In this document: piece by piece, positions 16,893 to 23,215 of the stretch
Layout: the number at the start of each line of letters is the position of its first letter
Numbering within the stretch: position 1 is the stretch's first letter
Assembly (NCBI GenBank): GCA_021154985.1
Contig: JAJNQE010000092.1
Coordinates: forward strand, 1-28,593
Length of the DNA stretch: 28,593 bases
Source: Hydrogenophaga sp.
Lineage (GTDB): Bacteria > Pseudomonadota > Gammaproteobacteria > Burkholderiales > Burkholderiaceae_C
Direction: 5' to 3'
The notes under the pieces: generated by a model
The model's input: only the letters and a program-made list of their open reading frames with translations
What the model was told of the DNA's origin: nothing
Databases searched by the model: none
Translations under genes and position numbers: made by a program

Positions 16893-17734
16893 CCATCAAC
16901 GAACACAGCCTCTGGCTACACGGAGAAGGCTTCGACATGCTGGGCATCGTCAGCCTGCCGCCTGCCGGCACACCCAGCCAGCGCACCGGCGTGGTCATCG
17001 TGGTGGGCGGGGCCCAATACCGCGTGGGCAGCCACCGGCAGTTTGTGCAACTCGCGCGCTTTCTGGCCCAGGCCGGCTTCCCCGTGTTGCGCTTCGACCT
17101 GCCCGGCATGGGCGACAGCCCGGGCGAACTGCCGTCGTTTGAGGACACCGCCCCCCACATCGCGGCTGCCATAGACGGATTTCAACAGCAGCACCCCGGC
17201 GTGGAACGCATGGTGCTCTGGGGTTTGTGCGATGGTGCGTCGGCGAGCCTTCTGTATGTGGACGCCACCCACGATTCACGCATTGCCGGGCTCGCGCTGC
17301 TAAATCCCTGGGTGAGGAGCGAGGTGACTCTGGCGCGGGCTCGGGTGAAGCATTACTACTGGCAGCGTCTGCGAGAGGCAGCGTTCTGGAGAAAGTTGCT
17401 ACGGGGCAGCGTGGGTTTGGGTGCACTGACGACATTTGGGCAGAACGTTCGGCGTGCCCGCGACCAAAGGACGGAACCGGCCGGATTCCCAGACAACATG
17501 GCGCGAGGCTGGATGTCCTTCGGCAAGCCCATCTTGTTGCTGCTCAGCGAGCTTGACCTGACAGCACAGGAGTTCCTGGAGGTCTCCCGCAGCACGCCCG
17601 CCTGGCAGCACTGCAGTTCGCTCGATTTCGTCGTCAGCCGAACGGTCCACGGTGGGGACCACACCTGCTCCCGCCCGCAGCATCAGACCGAATTGTTCGC
17701 TGGGGTACGGAACTGGATAACAACGATCCACTGA
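16889..17734 (+). CDS. Alpha/beta hydrolase 1, exosortase A system-associated
   Basis: 281 residues from ATG 16889. The core shows VVGGAQYRVGSHRQF at 38-52, LRFDLPGMGDSPGE at 67-80 and a nucleophile elbow WGLCDGAS with cysteine C114 in place of serine, as in dienelactone hydrolases. A histidine candidate lies near the C-terminus in TVHGGDH. It matches the TIGR03100-type family. Last gene of the three-gene plus-strand operon. The upstream extension of the open frame overlaps hydrolase 2 and is not used. No clear terminator follows it before the PEP-CTERM gene. Confidence 0.9.
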   Translation: MTINEHSLWLHGEGFDMLGIVSLPPAGTPSQRTGVVIVVGGAQYRVGSHRQFVQLARFLAQAGFPVLRFDLPGMGDSPGELPSFEDTAPHIAAAIDGFQQQHPGVERMVLWGLCDGASASLLYVDATHDSRIAGLALLNPWVRSEVTLARARVKHYYWQRLREAAFWRKLLRGSVGLGALTTFGQNVRRARDQRTEPAGFPDNMARGWMSFGKPILLLLSELDLTAQEFLEVSRSTPAWQHCSSLDFVVSRTVHGGDHTCSRPQHQTELFAGVRNWITTIH

Positions 17735-17857
17735 GCCTCGTTGGCTTGATGGTGGGCGCTCTGGCTTCTGTGGTCTTGCAAATGTCTACCCAAGAACCTT
17801 CGCAACTGAAGCACGCGAACTGGGTTTGATCATCGCTTGCGTCTCGGGTTGGCCAAT

Positions 17858-17878
17858 TTGACGAGCCTCACTTGACGA
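17858..17878 (+). repeat. Direct repeat TTGACGA, candidate activator site
   Basis: TTGACGA occurs at 17858-17864 and again at 17872-17878, 14 bases apart. The pair sits about 60-80 bases upstream of the -24 element at 17938, a distance at which sigma-54 activators bind. Assignment to PrsR is a guess. Confidence 0.3.
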
Positions 17879-17916
17879 CTGTCGGTTTCCCTTACAAATT
17901 CAACCTCAACGTCACT

Positions 17917-17929
17917 CAAGTTGTTGATT
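17917..17929 (-). promoter_or_regulatory. IHF-site match beside the PEP-CTERM promoter
   Basis: The minus strand reads AATCAACAACTTG, a full match to WATCAANNNNTTR. It lies 8 bases upstream of the sigma-54-type promoter of the PEP-CTERM gene. The same motif, in the opposite orientation relative to the promoter, occurs at 2999-3011. Confidence 0.5.
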
Positions 17930-17937
17930 TTGTTTGT

Positions 17938-17952
17938 TGGCACGAATATCGC
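17938..17952 (+). promoter_or_regulatory. Sigma-54-type -24/-12 promoter of the PEP-CTERM gene
   Basis: TGGCAC-GAATA-TCGC, with the GG and GC dinucleotides exactly ten bases apart; only one base of the core departs from TGGCAC-N5-TTGC. Transcription would begin near 17964, about 40 bases before the ATG at 18003. PEP-CTERM genes are known targets of the PrsK/PrsR/sigma-54 route, so the fit with the local regulator is good. Confidence 0.7.
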
Positions 17953-18002
17953 TTACTCCCGTGACAAGCCGTAACTGCGGTGGACACCTCAAGGAGTTTT
18001 TA

Positions 18003-18812
18003 ATGCGTTTCGTCAAATCTCTCGTTGCAGCGGCTGCCCTCGCGGTTTCTGCATCCGCTTTCGCCACCCCAGTGTCGCCTTACGGAGACGATGGCCCAGG
18101 TACCGGATTGCAGTCGATTATTAACGGCCTTTATTCTGCTGCTGGCACCCCAACATCCTCAGCCCCAGACGTCAATCTCAACCAAGCCGCAGAATTTGGC
18201 CAGTTTCAAATTGAGGCGTCGACAGTTTCTGCTGCGAACATGATTGTTGAAATTGCGGGCTTGGCAGCATCCAACACGTTTGGCATCTACGACACTAGCA
18301 ACCCAGGAACCTATTTGCAACTGTTCAGCGGCGGTGCTACTTCTGGCTTCAGAAGCACGCTCTTGATCACGTTCAACGCTATGACGTCGAAGTACAGCTT
18401 CCTCGCCACCACCTACGGGCTTGACGGCGACATGGATGGTTTCCCCGACGTCGTTTCGTCATCTGGCAAGATTTTTAACACCAATACCTTCGGCTACTAC
18501 CTCGGCTCAAATGCCGGCCCGACGTTTTATTCTGAAGCCTCTCGGAACGCAAACGGCGCAGACCAAATGGTGGCATACCAAGGCGATGGTGATTCGATCA
18601 GCATCAACGGCATTGATGCCAACTGGGGCTCATCCAGCTATATCTTGGCTTGGGAAGACAAACCGCTGACTGGATCGGACAAGGATTACAACGATATGGT
18701 GGTCTATGTTGAGTCCGTGAAACCAGTCCCGGAGCCAGGCTCCCTTGCTCTGCTGGGTCTGGGCCTCGCCGGTTTGGCAGCTGCGTCGCGTCGCAAACAG
18801 AAACAAGCCTGA
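18003..18812 (+). CDS. PEP-CTERM sorting-domain protein with a DUF4114-like domain
   Basis: 269 residues. A Sec signal peptide (MRFVKSLVAAAALAVSASAFA) is followed by a mature domain rich in Ser, Asn and Gly. Near the C-terminus, YILAWEDKPLTGSDKDYNDMVV is the acidic signature of DUF4114-type domains. The sorting signal starts at 242: VPEPGSLALLGLG, a hydrophobic helix and a basic RRKQK tail, the substrate tripartite signal of exosortase A. It would be exported, cleaved and released into or attached to the matrix. AAGGAG sits 6 bases before ATG 18003. GC content is lower than that of its neighbours, common for such surface proteins. Confidence 0.95.
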   Translation: MRFVKSLVAAAALAVSASAFATPVSPYGDDGPGTGLQSIINGLYSAAGTPTSSAPDVNLNQAAEFGQFQIEASTVSAANMIVEIAGLAASNTFGIYDTSNPGTYLQLFSGGATSGFRSTLLITFNAMTSKYSFLATTYGLDGDMDGFPDVVSSSGKIFNTNTFGYYLGSNAGPTFYSEASRNANGADQMVAYQGDGDSISINGIDANWGSSSYILAWEDKPLTGSDKDYNDMVVYVESVKPVPEPGSLALLGLGLAGLAAASRRKQKQA

Positions 18813-18836
18813 TTGCCTTTCGAGGCTTTCAACATC

Positions 18837-18861
18837 AAAAGGGTGGCTCTGCCACCCTTTT
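18837..18861. terminator. Bidirectional intrinsic terminator
   Basis: An 11-base perfect stem (AAAAGGGTGGC / GCCACCCTTTT) with a TCT loop lies between the convergent PEP-CTERM and acyltransferase genes. The flanking A and T runs allow it to stop transcription from either side. Confidence 0.85.
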
Positions 18862-18876
18862 GCATTTGTACCCCGC

Positions 18877-19851
18877 TCAAGACTTTCGGCGTTTGTGCCA
18901 CCAAGCGGCAGCAAAATGCCGCACCGCCGACAGCAAGCCACGCGCACTGAGCTTGTCAAAGGCCATCAAGCCCACCCGCTCGCGCCGCGCCGCCATCCAG
19001 TCGGCTTTGTAAGCGTCGTCGCCGCTCAAGTAGTCCACCTCTGTCACACCGTCCACATCCATGGTGTAGCGCATCAGCTCGGTGGTGAGCACCGAGCCTG
19101 CAGAGAGCTTTTCAAACCCCAGCACATACGCCAGCTTGTAGATGTTGGCTTTGCCATGGCACACCAGCCACAGCTGGGCGGCCAGCGGCTCGCCATTGAG
19201 CCAAAGCACACCCAATCGCAGCCAGCCCTTGCTAGCGGCCAGGCGAATAAGGCCGGGCATGAAGTCAGGACATGGTTCGGGCGTCTTCCAGCTTCTGGCG
19301 TACACCGTTTCGTAGGCAGCAATGGCTTCTTCCAACGCGTCTGACGCATGGCTGTGAATGTCAATGCGCCATACGCCCGCTTTGTTCAGCCTTCTGCGGC
19401 CGCGGTCAACGCTGTTGCGCAGGGCCGATGGCCGCGCAGGCCAATAGGTTTCGAAGCCGCCTTGTGGCACGGGCTGGTACCAGTTGCCAAACGTGAAAAA
19501 GCGACCTGTCCAGTAGCCTGCTGCACGCAGGCCCGCTTCCAAAGGGGGAAGCCAATCAGCAGCGCTGTCCAGCGGCTGCAGGCGCACCACCACGCCACCC
19601 GGCAGCCGCTTCATAGCCTGCGCAGCCGCCATCCACTGCGCAGGTGACACCACCTCCACATCGCCTTGTGGGCCATACAGGCAGCTGTAGTAGTTGCTGA
19701 GCGAACTCAGCGGCTCGTCAGGCGCCTGCTGCATGAGATGCAGGCACACGCCGCGCGCCAGCGGCAGTTCAAGGTGTTGGGGCTGGCGCTCGAAGCCGTG
19801 CGCCAGCAAGTGGGCAAACCAGTCTTCCGACTGAAACAGGTCAACGGCCAT
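18877..19851 (-). CDS. GNAT/FemAB-like acyltransferase (Acetyltransf_6, CelD-like)
   Basis: 324 residues from ATG 19851. It shows the double-GNAT pattern of the BcsL/CelD/FemAB group: SALRNSVDRGRRRLNKAG near the middle, then LGVLWLNGEPLAAQLWLVCHGKANIYKLAY and a C-terminal VDYLSGDDAYKADWM block. Such proteins acylate sugars or peptides in envelope and exopolysaccharide pathways. The start is uncertain: a GTG at 19878, 4 bases past the ugd stop, is also possible, and a TTG at 19908 would overlap ugd. It follows ugd on the same strand, so both may act on the same polysaccharide. Confidence 0.85.
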   Translation of the reverse strand: MAVDLFQSEDWFAHLLAHGFERQPQHLELPLARGVCLHLMQQAPDEPLSSLSNYYSCLYGPQGDVEVVSPAQWMAAAQAMKRLPGGVVVRLQPLDSAADWLPPLEAGLRAAGYWTGRFFTFGNWYQPVPQGGFETYWPARPSALRNSVDRGRRRLNKAGVWRIDIHSHASDALEEAIAAYETVYARSWKTPEPCPDFMPGLIRLAASKGWLRLGVLWLNGEPLAAQLWLVCHGKANIYKLAYVLGFEKLSAGSVLTTELMRYTMDVDGVTEVDYLSGDDAYKADWMAARRERVGLMAFDKLSARGLLSAVRHFAAAWWHKRRKS

Positions 19852-19882
19852 GAAACGCAGTGGCCCTGCTCCGACCACGCAA

Positions 19883-21205
19883 TCAGCGGCCGATGGCCAG
19901 GTAGTCAAACCCCATGCCGCGCACCAGCGCCGGGTCGTACAGGTTGCGGCCGTCCACGATCAGCGGCTGTTTCAGACGCTGTTTGATCAGGTCAAAGTCC
20001 GGGCTGCGGAATTCTTTCCACTCGGTCACGATCACCAGCGCGTCGGCGTCCGTCAGAGCGTCGTTGGGGTTCTTGGCGTAGGTGATGCAAGGCTCGTCGC
20101 CCAGCACGCGCTGCGCTTCGTGCATGGCCACCGGGTCGTACACCGTGGCGGTGGCGCCAGCGGCCAGCAGGTCGGCCAGCAGCTCCAGGCTGGGCGCTTC
20201 GCGCATGTCGTCGGTGTTGGGCTTGAAGGCCAGGCCCCACACAGCGAAATGGCGGCCTTTCAGGTCATCGCCCAGGCGCTGCTTCACCTTTCGGCCCAAC
20301 ACGTGTTTCTGCTCGTCGTTGGCGGCTTCCACAGCGGTCAACACCTTGAGATCCAACCCGCCCTGGTCCGACGCGGTCTTGATGAGCGCCTTCACGTCCT
20401 TGGGGAAACATGAGCCACCGTAGCCCGCGCCGGGGTACAGAAAGTGGTAGCCAATGCGCGGGTCGGAGCCCATGCCCTGCCTCACCATTTCAATGTCGGC
20501 GCCGAGCGCTTCGGCCAGGTTGGCCAGCTCGTTCATGAAGCTGATCCGCGTGGCGAGCATGGCGTTGGCGGCGTACTTGGTGAGCTCAGCGCTGCGCACG
20601 TCGGTGACGATGAGTCGCTCGCGGTTGCGCTGGAACGGCGCGTAGATGGCGCGCATGAGGTGGATGGCCTGCTCGTCGTTGGCCCCCACGATGATGCGGT
20701 CTGGCCGCATGAAATCTTCAACCGCAGCGCCCTCTTTCAAGAACTCGGGGTTAGACACCACGGCGTACGGCGTCTGCACACCGCGCTGGCGCAGCTCGTC
20801 GGCAATGGCTTCGTTCACCCGGTCGGCCGTGCCCACCGGCACCGTGCTCTTGTCCACGACCACCTTGTAGTCGGTCATGAGGCGGCCGATGTTGCGGGCT
20901 GCCGCCAACACATACTGCATGTCGGCCGAGCCGTCTTCGTCGGGCGGCGTACCCACGGCAATGAACTGGATGGTGCCGTGGTGCACGGCGCGAGACACGT
21001 CGGTGGTGAAGCGCAGGCGCCCGGCCGCCACGTTGCGTTGCACCATCTCCTGCAGGCCCGGCTCAAAAATCGGGATACCGCCCTCTTCCAGAATGCGGAT
21101 CTTGTCCGGGTTCACATCGAGGCACAACACGTCGTTGCCCACCTCCGACAAACACGCCCCGCTGACCAGACCCACGTACCCGGTTCCCACCACTGTGATT
21201 TTCAT
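19883..21205 (-). CDS. ugd: UDP-glucose 6-dehydrogenase
   Basis: 440 residues. The N-terminal NAD-binding loop is VVGTGYVGLVSG (5-16), and the catalytic cysteine is C266 in GYGGSCFPKDVKAL. The middle and C-terminal UDP-binding domains are complete, ending FDYLAIGR. It oxidises UDP-glucose to UDP-glucuronate with two NAD+, supplying acidic sugar for exopolysaccharide. ATG 21205 is chosen because homologues begin MKITVVGTG; the longer frame to 21250 has no support. It is divergent from the beta-helix gene, with 98 bases between the two starts. Confidence 0.97.
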   Translation of the reverse strand: MKITVVGTGYVGLVSGACLSEVGNDVLCLDVNPDKIRILEEGGIPIFEPGLQEMVQRNVAAGRLRFTTDVSRAVHHGTIQFIAVGTPPDEDGSADMQYVLAAARNIGRLMTDYKVVVDKSTVPVGTADRVNEAIADELRQRGVQTPYAVVSNPEFLKEGAAVEDFMRPDRIIVGANDEQAIHLMRAIYAPFQRNRERLIVTDVRSAELTKYAANAMLATRISFMNELANLAEALGADIEMVRQGMGSDPRIGYHFLYPGAGYGGSCFPKDVKALIKTASDQGGLDLKVLTAVEAANDEQKHVLGRKVKQRLGDDLKGRHFAVWGLAFKPNTDDMREAPSLELLADLLAAGATATVYDPVAMHEAQRVLGDEPCITYAKNPNDALTDADALVIVTEWKEFRSPDFDLIKQRLKQPLIVDGRNLYDPALVRGMGFDYLAIGR

Positions 21206-21303
21206 GTTGTGCTGAATTGATGCGGCGCTTGGGCCTGTTGAACGAAGCATGCATCATAGCGAGGCACTATGTATTCAATGACACACCACAAGGCACTACA
21301 CGC

Positions 21304-22710
21304 ATGCGACGCCTGACCCGTTGGACAGCCTGGCTCGCTTTGTGTGCGGTATTGCTCGCCGCGACTGCGGCAGCCTTGCTGGCCTTTACCCCCGATGGTC
21401 AAAACCTCGTGGCCGAGGCCAACAGCCGCAGCCCGCAAGAACTCATCAGGTACCTCAAGCGCCGGCTCGAAGGCCACAACAAACTCGAGGCTGTGTTGCT
21501 GCCACCGCTGCACGCAGCGCAGCGCCACTTTGAACGCGAGCCACCCGCTGGCCCGCTCCCCACGCTGGGCAAAGGGCAACAAGACCAACCTCTCAAAGAC
21601 AACATCGCAGGTATTACCCAGGAACTGCGCGTGGACACCCCCCAAGCCATCCGGCAGGCTCTGCTGGAAGCCAAAGCAGGCACCCGCATCGTGGTGGCGC
21701 CCGGCTTGTACCCGTTCAGCTTGAAGATGCGCCTGGGCAACGACGGTCGTTCAGATGCCCCCATCGTGCTGAGCGCGGAACGCCCGGGCACCGTGTGGTT
21801 TCAGTTTGGCCAGGTTGAGGGCATTCTGGTGGACCGACCGCACTGGATGTTTGAAAACCTGGACATTCGCGGCGTCTGCGAACGCCACGACGATTGCGAA
21901 CACGCTTTCCATGTGGTGGCGAGGGGCGCGTTCACCACCATTCGCAACAACCGCATCACCGACTTCAATGCCCACATCAAGGTGAACGGCTACGGTGGAG
22001 AGTGGCCAGACCACGGGCTGCTGACCTACAACACCCTGACCAACACCCGACCGCGCGAAACACTGCGCTCAGTGGTGCCGTTTGACCTGGTGGGCGCCAA
22101 CCACTGGCGGGTGCAAGACAACCTGGTGAGCAACTTCGCCAAGCGCGACGGCAACAAGGTTTCGTTCGGGATCTTCATGAAGGGCGCCAGCGAAGGCGGC
22201 CGCATTGAACGCAACATCGTCATTTGCTCACCCAACGACATTTCCCGCCCCGGCGTGCGGGTGGGCATTTCGTTTGGCGGCGGCGGCACAGACCCCGCGC
22301 TCTGCAGAGACGGCACCTGCCGCGCCTACGAACACCGTTTGGGCCTCGCTGCCAACAACATCGTGGCTCACTGCAACGACACGGGGCTGGACGTGAACCA
22401 GAGCAACCAGATCGTTCTGGCGCACAACACTCTCATCAACACCAGCGGCGCAGCCACGCGAGGCAGCTTGGCGCAGGCCCGTCTGTATGGAAACTTGTAT
22501 GAAGGTGTTGCAAGAGCCCGAAACGGCTCTCAACTCATCGAAGAGTTCAAGGAATCGCTCAATCACCGCAGCACCTTTTTGAGTACCGATGGGCTACTTT
22601 TGGACTGGCAACAAACGCCGGAACGAGTACCCAGCCTCAAAGGTCTTTCAGACGACTTTCACCGCCGGCCGCGGGGCCCCGGCAGCCTGCCTGGCGCATT
22701 GAGCCAATAA
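21304..22710 (+). CDS. Membrane-anchored right-handed beta-helix protein, possible polysaccharide lyase
   Basis: 468 residues from ATG 21304. A basic N-terminus and a single hydrophobic helix (about 8-32) anchor the protein at the inner membrane or act as an uncleaved signal. From about residue 105 the pattern is a parallel beta-helix of the chondroitinase-B/pectate-lyase type: DTPQAIRQALLEAKAGTRIVVAPGLY, then stacked repeats such as HWMFENLDIRG, FTTIRNNRITDF and NIVAHCNDTGLDVNQ. It belongs to a family common beside exopolysaccharide genes. A role in cutting or remodelling a uronic-acid polymer is plausible given ugd next door, but no catalytic residues can be assigned by eye. Confidence 0.8.
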   Translation: MRRLTRWTAWLALCAVLLAATAAALLAFTPDGQNLVAEANSRSPQELIRYLKRRLEGHNKLEAVLLPPLHAAQRHFEREPPAGPLPTLGKGQQDQPLKDNIAGITQELRVDTPQAIRQALLEAKAGTRIVVAPGLYPFSLKMRLGNDGRSDAPIVLSAERPGTVWFQFGQVEGILVDRPHWMFENLDIRGVCERHDDCEHAFHVVARGAFTTIRNNRITDFNAHIKVNGYGGEWPDHGLLTYNTLTNTRPRETLRSVVPFDLVGANHWRVQDNLVSNFAKRDGNKVSFGIFMKGASEGGRIERNIVICSPNDISRPGVRVGISFGGGGTDPALCRDGTCRAYEHRLGLAANNIVAHCNDTGLDVNQSNQIVLAHNTLINTSGAATRGSLAQARLYGNLYEGVARARNGSQLIEEFKESLNHRSTFLSTDGLLLDWQQTPERVPSLKGLSDDFHRRPRGPGSLPGALSQ

Positions 22711-22727
22711 GGGTTAATTCACCCCAC

Positions 22728-22766
22728 GGGAATTCTGCATTGGTAGTAATCCAAAGCGAAATTCCC
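22728..22766. repeat. Nested inverted repeat after the beta-helix gene
   Basis: Outer arms GGGAATT and AATTCCC enclose inner arms TTGG and CCAA, separated by equal 5-base gaps. It lies 17 bases past the stop of the beta-helix gene. There is no T run, so it is more likely an operator or RNA structure than an efficient terminator. Confidence 0.4.
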
Positions 22767-22787
22767 ATTTCATTGTGAGCAGGCTTT

Positions 22788-22814
22788 CAATTCGTTACAG
22801 CGCCTGACGAATTG
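22788..22814. repeat. Inverted repeat CAATTCGT-N11-ACGAATTG
   Basis: Two perfect 8-base half sites with an 11-base spacer, the geometry of a dimeric regulator site. The protein that might bind is unknown. Confidence 0.4.
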
Positions 22815-23054
22815 GTTTCAACTGCCCGTCAGAATCGCTCCGCCCAGCAAGCCCCAGTCGGCGGTGGAGCCGCCCCCTCCCGGGGCTCACGCCTCTCTGT
22901 CATCTGTTACCAACCAGCACGGTCCGCCACCACAAAAGTGGCTCTCCTCACCGTTGTGTCTACAGGTAAGCGATTGACCACCCATCTGCGCAAACCCACC
23001 GCCCATTAACGTCCATTCCCACACATCGTTCGCAATTGCGGTCCCGTCCGCTCA

Positions 23055-23068
23055 GTGACGAAATTCAC
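23055..23068. promoter_or_regulatory. CRP/FNR-family-like site (GTGA-N6-TCAC), distal
   Basis: GTGACGAAATTCAC has the perfect two-fold core recognised by CRP, Clp and related regulators. It is centred about 154 bases before the ATG at 23216 and 69 bases from a second copy. Confidence 0.5.
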
Positions 23069-23121
23069 GGACCGCCCGCCTAAAGTCCAACCCGTTGTCG
23101 TCGAGATAGGTGCAACAGGTG

Positions 23122-23139
23122 GCGTGACAAAAGTCACGC
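23122..23139. promoter_or_regulatory. CRP/FNR-family-like site, proximal
   Basis: GCGTGAC-AAAA-GTCACGC is an 18-base perfect palindrome containing GTGA-N6-TCAC, centred about 85 bases before the ATG at 23216. CRP-family regulators, some of which respond to cyclic-di-GMP, control exopolysaccharide genes in related bacteria. Confidence 0.55.
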
Positions 23140-23215
23140 GAGACACCAGACCCCGTCCAAGTTGCCCACGTCCCCTTGCCCAGCCTGCACAAGCAACAAA
23201 CCGCAGGTCGACAAA

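Larger units (their letters stand above)
22711..23215. other. Long intergenic region with several dyads
   Basis: 505 bases without a convincing gene. It contains a nested hairpin (22728-22766), an 8-base inverted repeat (22788-22814), small GC-rich hairpins near 22860-22885, and two GTGA-N6-TCAC palindromes (23055, 23124). I see no good sigma-70 or sigma-54 promoter by eye. It most likely holds the control region of the lipoprotein gene at 23216. Confidence 0.6.
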
